Shown in pieces: positions 28,987-40,800 of a DNA stretch of 41,766 nt. The notes under the pieces were generated by a model. The model did not search any database, was not told the origin of the DNA, and was given only the letters and a program-made list of their open reading frames with translations. Position 1 is the first letter of the stretch, and the number at the start of each line of letters is the position of its first letter. Made by a program: the position numbers and the translations under genes. Source of the DNA: Tieghemiomyces parasiticus (lineage: Eukaryota; Kickxellomycota; Dimargaritomycetes; Dimargaritales; Dimargaritaceae); NCBI GenBank assembly GCA_027575765.1, contig JANBPT010000359.1, positions 1 through 41,766 of the forward strand, given 5' to 3'.

Positions 28987-30499
28987 TCAGTTACCCTCAG
29001 AGAATAGCCAGGATTCACTATAGACCACGCGAACTAGACCTAGTTTTTGACTGAAAAGGATCGGCGGGGCATTGTTAAATGTTATGGCGGCTGCTTCAGG
29101 CGCGACTTGACCAGAGACGCCCGATCGCCATTCATTGGAATCCTCAGATGCTGTTAGGCACTCAAGGGTATTAACGGCACGCCACCACCGCATCGCTTCC
29201 GCGTACGCTATCAAACCAGGGATGGCATCCAAATGGACTAGGTGCGGCCGCGGATGGGAGGCTGGGGTACCACCCTGTCTAACCCTTCTCCAAGACGGTA
29301 CTGGGTTGTACAGAAGAGAGCCCAGCAGGACGTCGTTATTTAACTGTGCAGCGGCAACGAATGCGAACTGCTCAAGGTTACCAGGTCGGTACTGCAACAG
29401 GTGTAGCAAGAGGGGGAGGGCCGATATCCGAGGAATATAGCTCACCACGGCCGTGTTGTGATGGTAGGACGCTAAACCAAGGATGGTGTAGTGCACAAAG
29501 GCCATCACAACATATCGGATCAGAAGGTCCGTCAGGTTATAGTAGGGACCTAGGTTCGCACCGACCCGGTGCAGCAGGGGATTTTCCACGTGGGAAAGCA
29601 GAGCAGCAGCGAAATCTAGATGGTGTTTCGGGACTAGACGGCCCTCTTCAACCTCACGAGCGAACCCCTCGGCGAACCCGGCAGTCGTGAAATACTCGGT
29701 GAGATGTGCCAGAAAATCCAGCTTTCCTTTAGCCACGGCATAGTGCAAGGTGTCACCTGTAGGATCAGGATTGTTCCATTGTTCCGGATCGTCCAACGGT
29801 TTGATGGCCACTGCCTTGTTTATGACCAACAGTGATGGTCGGAACCGGTGGATTAGGTCCCCCAATTTGCGACCAAAGGCGTCATGGTACGATTCAGCGC
29901 TGTTAAGTGCTACAGTGCGGATATCCCGGCTGTGCGTAGGCGGATATTCCTGGGGCATCGTCCGGCTGGGGTAGTCGTAAAAGTCGCCCAGGGGCGTGAG
30001 GCCCATGTGGTGGAGGGGCTCCATGAATAGATAGCCATAAAAAACGCTGCGGGTAAAGTCTTTGACGAGGGGCCAAATGTGAGTAAATTCATCCAGGACG
30101 CGATCACGCTGAGCCGGGACGACACGGTAACCATGATGGGCTGTATAGCCAGAGACATCGTCCTGGCCTTGTATCCGCTCTGTTACAGGTCGTTTGAGGT
30201 ACTGGTCAGCGTACTCTGTGAAAATTGAAATATCCTGCACAACAATATGCGACAGTGAGAGAGGGAGAGAAAGGTGAGAAAGCTGGCACTGGACAACGAT
30301 TACACACTTTACTTACATACTAGACGTAAGTCGATGCAGGCTAATAGGAAATCGAGCTTACAGTTTCCCACTGGTGGTGGTGCTCCTTGCCGGAGCTTTC
30401 AATAGCAAGGTTGCCATTAGGATGAGCCCGACTGGTTGTCATAAAATACGCACAGGCGACGATGCCCCAGGCCCAATTTCGGGCGTAGTGAACTCGCAT
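28987..30499 (-). CDS. Putative secreted 461-aa protein, unknown (two exons)
   Basis: Exon 1 is 30499-30362 (46 codons) and exon 2 is 30234-28987. The intron 30361-30235 runs from GTAAGC to GCAG, phase 0, and the joined reading gives QWET then DISIFTEYADQYL. Exon 1 encodes a signal-peptide-like start: MRVHYARN, then hydrophobic WAWGIVACAYFM, then small residues TTSRA before HPNGN. Exon 2 encodes a largely helical protein with aromatic-rich segments (SVFYGYLFMEPLHHM) and one stretch, GDTLHYAVAKGKLDFL, that loosely resembles an ankyrin repeat. No catalytic motif or family was recognised. A TATA box lies 125 bases upstream of the ATG. The gene converges on the MFS gene. Without the first exon it would be mis-called as a cytosolic 417-residue protein. 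Secretion is inferred. Confidence 0.7.
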
Positions 30500-30623
30500 A
30501 TCGGGCGGTCGTTTGCGGAGCCACAGATATTCGGTAGACACGAGAAACTGGGCCGAGTGCCTTGAGGTAGCTAGGAAAGGTAGGGTGAGATTTCAAGGCA
30601 TTAGCACCGAGAAATTGGGTCTG

Positions 30624-30632
30624 TTTTATATA
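30624..30632 (-). promoter_or_regulatory. TATA box of the secreted 461-aa protein gene
   Basis: TATATAAAA on the minus strand, 125 bases upstream of the proposed start codon at 30499. A tiny ATG-CCT-TGA frame at 30601-30593 lies close behind it and may or may not fall inside the transcript. Confidence 0.5.
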
Positions 30633-31261
30633 GCAGGCATTTGGGAGGTCGGCGTAAAGCGGACACGGCAATAGCACCCATCTCAATAGAATAATAAACA
30701 ACAGCGGCCTCACGCTATACCTGCATAGGATCCTAGATCAAGGGTCCGAGGGCAAAAAAGATAATACCACCAGGTGAATACGGAAACCGCTGATGACAAG
30801 TAAGAGGCGGCTATTGAACCACGTAGTACTAGACGCCGATTGGCCCCAACGCATCGGGTTTACCGTTGGTATCCGCTGGCTCACTTTCCTTCCAGGGCGG
30901 AATGACGCGCTGCGCCTATTGACTATCGTACTAACAACATAGAAATTAATTAATGACAACCCACTGAGGTGTTCCGCGCAGTGGTGTATAGAAGACGCTA
31001 TAGGGACCCGAAGCCCCCAACAGAAGACATTCCCTTTCATAGATACGCCGGTTAATTTACCCAAACGGGACCGGGTCTTTAACTTTATCTCGTTCGCCAT
31101 TTTTAGGTTTAGGTATCGGCCCTGGCAGAAAAATGGAAGCGCCAGGTATCGCCAAGCGGAATTAGATTATAATAGAGCGTCTTCCTCGGGGCTGGGGCGG
31201 GGCTAGATGGTACACCCGGGGGCCTGCAATGGCCACTTCCGCACGGTTGTAGCCCCCCACT
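30633..31261. other. Spacer upstream of the secreted-protein gene and downstream of the rhodanese gene
   Basis: No supported gene. A minus-strand 120-residue ORF (31100-30738) starts with ATG in AAAATGG context but shows no domain, and its codon use is unlike the neighbouring genes. It is considered chance. Confidence 0.45.
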
Positions 31262-32608
31262 CTACTGGGCCGTCCCGTCTTCAATATACTCCCCCGACGC
31301 ACGCAGTGCCACCAGGTTGCGGGTTATTCGCGCACGGACGATGGTGGGATCTACTCGCTCACGGTGTTGCCACCGACACGCCTCCTGCGTAGGCGGTGAG
31401 GCGCTCTGGTGGGTAGGGGCCCGGACGTGGTCGAGGCACCGGCGGTCAGCGCAGGTCCTGTGGTAAGCCTTGGCGCAGGTCGGGCACTGCAGGAAGAGGG
31501 TGTTACACGCGCTGCTCGCGCAATTGGTAAACCGGTCGCAGGAAGCCCCGCACTGGTAGCAGGTGCCGACCACATCATCCGTCACGTCTTCGCCTAGGCG
31601 CTGGTCAAAGGTGAAGTTTTTACCCACATAGAGGGAGGGCTGGCCCGTACGCTGGATGAATCGACCGTAGGCAGTGATACCCCCAGCCAGCATTCGCACG
31701 TCCTGGAACCCACGGGCCCGGAGTAGAGCCCCGGCTTTTGTGCAGCGAATTCCACCTGTGCAGTACATGTAGACCGGCTCCCGTTCCTTACCGCGGACCA
31801 GTTCGGGTAGGATGCGGATCTCATCGGCGAACCGGGTAACGTCCGGCTTGAGGGCGTGGCGGAAATAGCCTACGGAACTCTCGTAGTTATTACGCATATC
31901 GATTAGGGTATGGGTCCCGGCGGCTGCCTCGCCACTGAGCTGACGGTGCCACTCCTCGGGGGTCAGGGCGGTCGGCGCCGGACCAATGGCCGCCTTGGTG
32001 GCTGGTACGTGGTCTCGCACAATTTGTTCGCGGATGTTGACCGCCAGGCGCTGGAAGGACTCGGTGTGGTCCAGCGCCTCGTTGAAGGTCAAGGTACAGA
32101 ATTCTTCGAAGCGGGCAAAAAAAGGGGCGAGATCGGCAGTCCGGGCGGCCGGACAGGAGATCTGGCCGTTGATACCCTCAGTGGAAAGGTAGATGCGGCC
32201 CAAAACGCCCATGTCCTTGCCCAGGTGCCGCTTGATTTGTCTTTGGAGGTGAACTGTCCGTTCGGGCGCAAGGGGCACGTAGGCGTAGAAGGAAAAAGTG
32301 CTTCGCTTCCCAGCCGCATTTGTCGCGGATACTGATTCGTGTGGTGCGGTAGAGGCGACCCGTGACGTTGCGACGGCCGATGCCGTGTGCTGGTTACGGT
32401 AGGCGATCCGGTCCGTCCGCGGTACACCCACAGGGGTCTCAGCCCGCTGTGACAATGGCGGTTGTGGGCCTGAAAGTCGGTAAAGTGGTCGAGGGCAGAT
32501 TATATGAGTGTAAAGGTGGGCATGGATAGGGCGGCCAGAGGACAGGCTAGGCACCACTCGGCTCGTCAAAGGCCGGCGTATCCACGTCCGGACGATGCGC
32601 TGCGACAT
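31262..32608 (-). CDS. TrhO/TSTD2-type rhodanese, probably mitochondrial
   Basis: 448 residues, single exon. It belongs to the TrhO (YceA)/TSTD2 family. The bacterial member hydroxylates uridine 34 of certain tRNAs; the role of eukaryotic members is less clear. The N-terminal acylphosphatase-like domain starts near FYAYVPLAPE (residue 107) and holds LSTEGINGQISC. The rhodanese domain has the active-site loop C283-T-G-G-I-R in VYMYCTGGIRCTKAG and AGGITAYGRFIQ. The C-terminal part has a Cys-rich cluster (CYQCGASC, CPTCAKAYHRTC) as in the family. The start at 32608 is the first ATG; the frame continues upstream without one. The first 60 or so residues are Arg/Ser-rich with no acidic residue (MSQRIVRTWIRRPLTSR), typical of a mitochondrial presequence. 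It is divergent with vps27 across 613 bases. Confidence 0.9.
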   Translation of the reverse strand: MSQRIVRTWIRRPLTSRVVPSLSSGRPIHAHLYTHIICPRPLYRLSGPQPPLSQRAETPVGVPRTDRIAYRNQHTASAVATSRVASTAPHESVSATNAAGKRSTFSFYAYVPLAPERTVHLQRQIKRHLGKDMGVLGRIYLSTEGINGQISCPAARTADLAPFFARFEEFCTLTFNEALDHTESFQRLAVNIREQIVRDHVPATKAAIGPAPTALTPEEWHRQLSGEAAAGTHTLIDMRNNYESSVGYFRHALKPDVTRFADEIRILPELVRGKEREPVYMYCTGGIRCTKAGALLRARGFQDVRMLAGGITAYGRFIQRTGQPSLYVGKNFTFDQRLGEDVTDDVVGTCYQCGASCDRFTNCASSACNTLFLQCPTCAKAYHRTCADRRCLDHVRAPTHQSASPPTQEACRWQHRERVDPTIVRARITRNLVALRASGEYIEDGTAQ

Positions 32609-33221
32609 GTTGGGCCACGAAACCTTCAGTGTATACAATTGCGGACTAATAAGGGCAAATTCAACGAAAAGCGAGCATGGGCAACCATTGCAACGATCTG
32701 ACGGCCCGAATGGGCTGACATGGCTAAATTGGGCAAACCACGTATTTTTTCTTTTTCCTCGAGCTGTCTACCCCAGGACAACGTTGCTCAAGCAGTTGGC
32801 CAGACAAGGTAGAGCGACAGTGTGCTACGTATCAGACCCTCTTCAGCTCCACCGGCCAGTCAGTAGTGTAGTTCGGGATACGAAATCTGCTGCGTGACTG
32901 ACACCGTTCGCCTGGTCCTCGCAGCGCCACGTTGCCCAGTAGCTCCCGCCTGTGTCCCGAGCTGCGGCGGGGGGAAGGTTCAGCCCCTCACGCGGAAGAG
33001 AGGTAGAGGAAGACTGAGGACTTGGCAGAAGCCCATTACCCTGGGCTCACCTTGACAGGCTATTCCATTTCACCTTCCCTATTTTCTACACCCGCCTCCT
33101 ACCCTTCGCCTACTCGCCATCCTGTGGTCGCAACCCATATTTGATACACTCGCCCTTACCACAACCTGGGCAGCCTAATTTCTGCCGCGCTCACTTCGAC
33201 GCACGTCCGTCCGCTTTCGCC
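32609..33221. promoter_or_regulatory. Shared divergent promoter region, rhodanese gene / vps27
   Basis: 613 bases separate the two start codons. The half next to vps27 is pyrimidine-rich on the + strand, as in other leaders of this window. No TATA box stands out. No ORF of note. Confidence 0.5.
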
Positions 33222-35648
33222 ATGGTCACTCGTCTAATATACGGCAACTGGGTCGACGACTACATCGGTAAGTAACCCCGACGTCGCAACCCTGACCCCA
33301 CCCCCATCAAGTGTGTGGCAGGTCCCGGTCTCAAGCCAGGCGGGATTAAGTCTAAGGCCAATTTGGACCGCAGTATCCTCGTCTCATCTGATAAACGACT
33401 TTCGGTGTGAATGGTCCAAGGGACAAACCCCCATGGTAGCCAAGCCGAGACCGGACAGCATCGCCATGCTGCAATTACTAGGGATGTCTGCGCTCTGTGA
33501 ACCCCGGACCGAGCCTATGCCTGCCACCTCGACAGACTCGAAACTCACCAGCCATTCGATACCCCTTCCCTGCTTCTCTTTACTCCCACCTTGCTCACCG
33601 AAACAGAGAAGGCCACGTCCGAAAGCATCCCACGCGGACAGGAGGACTATGGGACCAACCTTGAGATTAGCGATCAGATTCGCAGCAAGCAGATGCCGGC
33701 CAAGGAAGCGGCCAAGTCGTTGCGCCGGCGGATTGCCCACAAAAATCCGAACGTGCAGCTTCTCGCCCTCCGCCTGACCGACATGCTGGTCAAGAACGGC
33801 GGCGCCCCCTTCCTAACCGAAGTGGCAAACCGCGAGTTCATGGACGACTTGGTGTCTCTGCTCCACGCCCCGCAGTCGCTGCACTACGAGGTCCAGCGCC
33901 AGTTGCTCGGCCTAATTCAGGAATGGGCGCTGGCGTTCCGATCCAAGCCTGACCTCCAATACCCGTCGCAAGTCTACCACCGGCTGAAGGCTGAAGGCTT
34001 CCCCTTTCCGGTGGAGGGGAAGCCGGCCAGCGCCATCATAGAGACGGCCACTGCACCCGAGTGGACTGACAGCGACGTCTGCATGCGGTGCCGGACCGCG
34101 TTCACCCTCACCAATCGCAAGCATCACTGCCGAAACTGCGGCCAGACCTTCTGTCAACAGTGCTCGTCCAATAACATTGCCCTACCTCACTTTGGCCTCA
34201 ACGACCCTGTCCGGGTGTGCCATGGCTGCTATCTCAAGGTCAAGAAGGTGGTTCATAACTCGGAGTCCGCCACCCGCGCCGGCCCACGTTCGCCGGGTCC
34301 CTATCGGCCCACGGTAGCCACCCACGTCACTACCGCCGTGGGCGCAAACGCTTCGGCGTCCGTCACTCGCCCGGCCGACGAGGATGAGGACCTAAAACTA
34401 GCCATCCAAATGTCGCTACGCGAAGCGCAAACCAATCCACGCAACTACGGGCCACACGGGCCTGCCTCCCCGTCCTCTACCCGCCCCGCCGCGGCCACCA
34501 CAACCAGCACGCGGGTGCCCGGGAGCCTCTATGCTGTGGAGGACGTCAAGGTAGTGGGCGGGCGCGATCCGCTGGTGACTACCCAGGAAGGTGCTTTAAG
34601 CGCACCGACGGAAGACGAGGGGGAAGAGGACCCCGACCTGGCCGCTGCCATCGCTGCTTCCTTGCAGCAGATGAAGGTAGACGACGCTCAGCGCCACTCT
34701 GCCTATGGCTACCCACCGCCGGTTTCCGTGGCCGAGGGCGAGGCTTCCCCGGGCAACTCGTCATTCCTCTCGATGCAGGCTCCTGGGGCCAACGGAGGCG
34801 GCAGCAGTATTCCGCCCGCCCCGAAGGCCTACGAACTAAGCACCTTGGAGAAGGAGAACATTCAACTGTTTGCCTCTCTGCTGGCCCGGGTGCAGACCGA
34901 GGCGCAAGCCCGGGGCGACCACCCCAACCTCTACGAACATCCACAGATCCCCTACCTCCACGAGCAGATCTCCAAGCTGCAACCCAAGGTGGCCCGGAAC
35001 CTGGCCGAGGTGGTGGGAACCCACGAACGCCTGCTAGGTTTGCACGCCAAAATTGGCCAGGCCGTGAAGAAGTACGATCAGCTGCTTGATGAACGTATCA
35101 ACCTGGCCCGTGCGGGCCCTGCCGCTCACGGTAATAGTCCCTACGGACCCCCAGGCACCCTAACTAATGGGTACGCGGCCACCCCGGGAGTGTATCCGCC
35201 GACTGGCCCTGCCTACCACCCCGCCTCACCATCTACCTCAGCGGCAGTTGGTACGACCTACCACTTGCAGCCGCATACCACCTCCCCCCCGCCCCCCGTG
35301 GGTTACCCTATGGCGAATCCCAGCTATCCAGCCTACCCACCTGTACCTCCGACGTCAGTCATGCCGCAACCCACGACGACGTCTACATGGCCCGGTAACC
35401 CCCACACGACAACCGGGTCACAGCCCTACCCTGGCCCACCGCCGGATCAGCAACTTGCAGCATACCCGCCTCAGATGTCCAACACCTACGTCGGCTACCC
35501 ACCGCCTCCGCCGCCGGCTGGGGCGGGCTATGCCATATCCGCCCCGGCGACTCAACCGACTCGGACCGATGATTCCGCCCGGCACACGGCTGCTGCGCCC
35601 CCGACCCCGGCCCCGGAACCCCAGGATGCCCCGCTTATTGAGCTATAG
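33222..35648 (+). CDS. vps27: Vps27, ESCRT-0 subunit (VHS-FYVE-UIM)
   Basis: Exons 33222-33267 and 33607-35648; the 339-nt intron runs GTAAGT to ACAG in phase 1, giving VDDYI then EKATSES. 695 residues. Vps27 with Hse1 forms ESCRT-0, which binds PI3P and ubiquitinated cargo on endosomes and hands it to ESCRT-I. Domains in order: VHS about 1-140 (NLEISDQIRSKQ, LALRLTDMLVKNGG); FYVE about 168-230 with RKHHCRNCGQTFC and four Cys pairs; two UIMs, EDLKLAIQMSLREAQ near 275 and PDLAAAIAASLQQM near 358; a helical core for Hse1 binding about 424-515; then a Pro/Tyr/Gln-rich tail. The last residues, PLIEL, resemble a clathrin box. The start exon is short, and without it the VHS domain lacks its first helix. 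Confidence 0.95.
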
Positions 35649-35978
35649 CGCACGCTGCCAGCCCGTCGTGTTTTATTACCCTCCTTTCTGTCTGGTTCAA
35701 ATGTTAGCTTTGTGTTATCAAATCCGATTTTCCCGTTCCTTTGTCCGCTGTACTTTTGACTCACTTCGTTCCTCGCTTTACCTTGCCCGATACACCACTC
35801 TGATTACTCCCTTTTTTACCCTGCTGATCCTGAGCCGTTTCTAGCTGATTTTATACGTGCTCTACTGATGGCACATTAAAGGCTTTGTTGTTATACAAAA
35901 GATTGGTTGTTTCGGATAAAAATAATGTCAGTGTCAGGTTCAATATGGAAGGGGCACAGCAGGTCTGTACAACATCGA
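35649..35978. other. Convergent 3' region between vps27 and the CCDC174-like gene
   Basis: 330 bases holding the 3' ends of two convergent genes. T/C-rich then A-rich, no ORF of note. Confidence 0.5.
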
Positions 35979-37537
35979 TTAAATCTGGCGCTTAACCGAC
36001 GCTAGGAAATCGTCGAGGGTGGCATTAAGTTCAGGTGGCTCAGCCAGCACATCGTCTTTAGGCGCGGTAGATCCAGTCGTTGCTTGAAGTTGGCGGGCCT
36101 CAGCAACCTCCCGCCGCTTCCGCTTGGTCTGGGAGAAATGGAAGGTTGATACGGAGGATAGGATGTAATAGCGTTGGGTTAGCAGCGCATCTCCGCCGTT
36201 GGCAGTAACCCCGGCGGGTTACGCATGGGGTGCCCGTCGCTGAGGCCTTCGGGGGCATCAAATGTATTGATATGGACGACTCGGCTACTTACCTCCTCAT
36301 GCAATTCCTTCAGGGCGAGCAACTGTTCAGCTCGTTCGTCCTCATTTCGCGACAGTTTGAAGTGGCTGACACCCAGGGTGCGGTTATCAATCTCGGGATT
36401 GTAGTGTGCGGAACCGGCTAAGAATGAAAGATAGATGGGGAGGGGGTATATGGTCGAAGAGTAATGCTGAAAACCGTGGTCAGTCTGAGAACGACCTAGT
36501 ATCAATTCTATAGGTAACCGTAGTGGGTCATAAAATAACGAGGCCAAAAGACTTTACCTGATAGGTCCGGTGGGGCCTCCGCACCCCACGCCCGCCGCAT
36601 ATCGTCGCTAACTAGTCCCGGTCCGACCTGGCTAGCGACCGGAGTTCCGGCGGGCACGAACATCGATGCGGAACCGCTACCAGCGTGGGCAGGTGCAGCC
36701 GGCCGGGGGAGGAAGGCTGATGGTACCTGGCTGCGGGGCATCCGCCGCGTCCGGCCAAACTCGTCAATATATTCGACAAGTGGATCGCTGGTCACTGAGC
36801 CCTCCCCTACTTTATCCTGTGACTCCGAGTCGGAATCAGATGACGAAGAAGCGTCGAGGTATTTCTGGTCAAAGTCAACCAGCATGCCTTCCCGCTGCCA
36901 TTCTGGGAGGTCCGACGGGTGTTTACGTTTGCGGAGCTGCTCGTAGAGCGCAGATTTACGGGCCAGGGCATCGCGAACCTGGTTGTCAGTGGGCTCTCCA
37001 TCCGCCCCGCGGGTGTGTGGGTTGTCCTTGTCCCGCTGACTACGCGCCTTGACGCCCTTGTTGCGCCGCAGCCAGGACGACGTTTTCTTTATGGGCGACA
37101 CATCCACCAGAGTGAGGGAAAGAACGCGATCAAATGGTCCTTCAATGAGATTCCGTCCCAATCAGATATTGTGGCGAATGTGAGCCGGACCTAGTAGGAC
37201 GGGCGCCAGTGAGGCCACCTTACCTGCTTCTTTGACGGCCCTGTGGTCTGTGTACCATCAGAGTCGGGTTTCCGGCGTAGCTTAGCTATCTGCTCTTTCA
37301 GGTTCGAGACCTAGCAGTCCAGTGAAGGGGAGAGACGCGTGAAGGTAGACCGACAGTCGGGAGGTTAAAGAGGCCGCGTTGTACTCACAGGCCGCAAGGG
37401 CCTGCCTCGGACCAGTACAATGAAAAACCGAGAGGGATTCCCTAAGGGAACTTTGCAAGCCAACTTGGCTCACATTCCGGTCGCCTAAAAACCCCGTCAC
37501 CTACCGCTGATGTATTCAGCTCTAGTTTCTTGGACAT
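35979..37537 (-). CDS. CCDC174-like nuclear protein (DUF4078), five exons
   Basis: Exons on the minus strand are 37537-37505, 37310-37224, 37086-36558, 36417-36293 and 36128-35979, joining in frame to 307 residues. The start MSKKLELNTSA continues into VSNLKEQIAKLRRK, as in the coiled-coil N-terminus of CCDC174. Further blocks are SSWLRRNKGVKARSQRDKD, the DUF4078 core DPLVEYIDEFGRTRRMPRSQ, then AHYNPEIDNRTLGVSHFKLS with an E/R-rich helix, and a basic tail TKRKRREVAEA. Human CCDC174 is a nuclear protein associated with the exon-junction complex factor eIF4A3, so an RNA-processing role is probable. The acceptor of exon 3 (37087) has only a moderate pyrimidine tract and is the least certain join. 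All other introns have good GT-AG sites. Confidence 0.85.
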
Positions 37538-37819
37538 GGTGCAGGTTGGAGTAAATGTAAATGTTCTGACTAATAGTGGGGAAGGCTGAGATTGCCTGGC
37601 TGATGAATCTCACCCAGAGGGCACGACTTGGCCCTGCACGAGCAGGGCTAGTAATCACACATCCGAGGGGTCTCACTCCCAGGTACAACAGGAAGCCTGG
37701 CTACTGCCATATCCAATGTTCCGGGGGCACTCGGTTCCTTGGCACGATTAAATAAAAAAAGTATACACACATTTAGCCGTCGGTATGTTTAATATCACAG
37801 TTTACTGATTCCGTCGTTT
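37538..37819. other. Spacer between rad4 and the CCDC174-like gene
   Basis: 282 bases, AT-rich in the half next to the rad4 stop; serves as rad4 3' flank and promoter of the next minus-strand gene. No element stands out. Confidence 0.45.
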
Positions 37820-40800
37820 CTATAAAAAACCGCCAGGCGCCCGATCGCCGAACATATTGGGTGGCTTCGGGACGGTACGTCCGCCTATATCAGTGCAGGC
37901 AGGCTTACGATCTCTCCCGCTATCATCCTCTCCACCGTCCTTTTTACCACCGTCATGTTCATCGTCACTCACCACCGTGATGGCCTCCGGTGCAGCCTGC
38001 ACCGTCCAGTCGCCATACTGACGCTTCAAGCGAGACCGAATTGAGCTCCCCACGATAAGCTTCCGCCAGAGACCAAGGATACGTGCCTGCCGCTTGGATA
38101 TGTCCTTCTCGAGGTCGTGCTGCTCGCGGACAGCCAGGCCTTCCAATACGATGGCCTCGGATTCCTTGGGCACCACGATTCCACGGGTGGAGGGTGCGCA
38201 CCGACGGGAGCTGAAATCGAATCCCACGACGGCAGGGGCGTAGTCGATGCCCAACATACGGGCCACGGTTGCCGCACCAGAGAAAGGGATATGTGCACCG
38301 CCTGGCGGGAGCATACTAGGGACAAACAGATCGACATGGCCAAACCGGTTACGCGGGACTTTACCGTCTACCACAGGCGAGGCTTGGTAAGCCTGAGTCT
38401 GCCAGATGCCGAAGAGTGGTACGGTTTCGGGCAACGGCGCACCTAAGCGGTCGTCATTTGCGACGCGGCCCTCGGAATCGGCCCGACGCGACGTCGCACC
38501 GGGGGCCGTGGTGGCCAGCCCGGTCCGCATGGCCCGGCGCACCAGGACGTCAAACTCCACCCCCTGGGCGCTGTCTGCCCCGCTGGTCACTCGAGCGCGG
38601 CGAGCCTTGACGTGTTTAAGAGGCTCAGCATTCACGACTACCTCACGGCCCTCGCGATACCAGTGCTCGCGAGTCTTGAGGGCGTGGACATTACTCCGCG
38701 GGTACACCGGCTCGCCGCGGATGTGGCCAATGACGGGCTCACGCGGATGGATGATCTCGGTCTGCTTGAGGTGGCGTTCTAAGGCGAACGCTGGATGGTC
38801 TTTGAATCCCGCCAGTGTGTGCGGCATGGGCTCTTGGACGCACTGGGCCTCAGCAGCGCGGCGTTCTTCCAGCTCGTCAGCGACCTGGTCGCTGTCGGCC
38901 GCCGTTTGGGGTCGCTCGTACCTCCGGAGCAGACGGCCCCACCAGCTGTGACGATTAACGGTGAGACCATCCGGGGTGACATGATCGGCATCCGGGTCGC
39001 GAAGTTTGTGAGTGACTGTGGTCCACCGCGCCGCGTACCGCCGAGTCACGTCCCGCCAGAACCCATCGCTGTCAATAGCCACTGCATAGATCACGGGAAA
39101 CGAGCCGGGCCGCTTGTCGGGGACCAGCCTCGGGGCTGTAGGCGGTTTAGATTGCTTAGCCTTAGCGTGGCGGACTGGCGAAGTGTTGGGAAACGGGGCG
39201 TGCACGCCTGTCTCAATGGCGTTACTATTCAATCCGAAATCGCCGCTGATCACGTCGGCAATGCGCCAACGCCGTTCCCCGGCGACGCGATACTCCAGAA
39301 ACCAGGTGCGCGGATAGACCCGGCCCCAGCGGGAACCCGGGGCAGCCGGGCAGCTCCTAGGGCCATAGGCAGTGGCCAAGGCCTCGGCCAGGCGGCGGTG
39401 GGGAACGCCGCACTCCGCCAATCCTAACCAGGCATCGCCACGGAGCTCCCGGGTCAGTTCTTCTCGGCCAAAACGCAGCGAGAGCGGATGGAGCGAACGC
39501 ACTAGACGAGCCTCGACACCGAGGCACCGTAGGGCAGCCACCAGCAAGATAGTAGATTTCTCGGCGGGGCAGCTGCGGTCCGCTAGAGCCTGAGCGAGGT
39601 GGCCAATCTGCTGACGCTGCCAGACCTCGTGTGCATTGTCTGGATTAGCAGAGACCGCGATTTTCACCCTCTCGGCCACCCGCGTGCGCACCGCCATGGT
39701 AGTCGTCAGCCCGTCCAGGTCCTCAGCTAGACACGCCCCGTAGCTCTGCTGCCACGTCACTATCACCGTCCGCACAGCCACCGCCCGCCGGGCGGCAAGT
39801 GATCTAGCGGGCAGGAGCCGACCGGCCTCCGTGTTAAGCCCGGTGAGATTGTCGATGAGGGGCGCTGGGAGTGCGGAGAGAGCCAGGGATTGGATGTGCG
39901 GGTCGTTGGCCAGCCGGTTAGCGCATCGGAGGTGGGCCAAGTCGCAGATCAGCTGCAGACGGTGTACGGTCAACCGGCGCTCGCGGTCCTTCCCAGTAAT
40001 GTGGGCGACAGTCGGTGCGGCAGACTTGGTTTTAGCGGATTTTTGTTCGGTTTCGGGTCCGAAGCGTAGGACAACGCCTTCTGTTCGGTTGAACGACGGT
40101 GGAGGTCGCGGGTCAGTGCCCGCCGAGTCGGTGGCCTCGGATACAACGACATCAGCCGGGGTCTCGTTCGCGTCAAGGTAGGCCAAGTAGCCCGCATAGG
40201 GGTTGTAGGGGCTGCTAGGCGGGCTGTCCTGCGGTACGGGCTGCGAGACTAGGTTAGACGCACTGATCGCGGTGTGGTAGGCATCAGGGATAGGCGGCGT
40301 TTCGGCCCCAGACATGGCAACGTCCTCGAACTCGTCCTCATCTTCTTCCGTAATTGGCTCGTCCTCCTCTTTAACCTGGGGCGGATTGCTCGGTGCTACC
40401 TTACTGGGAAGGTCGCTAGATAGGGGACCCGACCGTTCGTCTGGACCGTTCTCGAGCCTTTTGGGTTCGTGCCTCGCAAGTCCCTGGTTGCAGGGTGTCC
40501 TTGGCTATCGCAACAGTCAAGTTGAGTGGTCCAATGAATTGATTGTAGCCGGATGATAACTGGTTAGGACGGGCTTAAATTCTGATGCCTAGACGGTACT
40601 TTAGCACTAGAATCTCAACTATGCCACGTTTAACTTGCACGGTATCTTACTTTCTTGGACGGCTGTGGTTCAGCCTGTACGTCATCGGGACCTGGCCGCT
40701 TGCATGAATTAGTCCTCGCCGACCGACGAGTCGGTGCCTGCAAGGTTGAGAATCGGGGCCCAAATGGTACTATAAGCTTGTTAGTTAGGCTCGTTCGCCG

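Noticed and set aside
30417..30713. 98-residue minus ORF with an apparent signal peptide
   Set aside because: Begins with GTG, spans the TATA box of the secreted-protein gene, and is out of frame with its exon 1.
30738..31100. 120-residue minus ORF with ATG
   Set aside because: Good start context but no domain, codon use unlike neighbours, no sign of splicing.
37261..37330. GGTTCGAGACC resembling a tRNA B box
   Set aside because: No cloverleaf can be formed around it, and it lies in exon 2 of the CCDC174-like gene at its acceptor.
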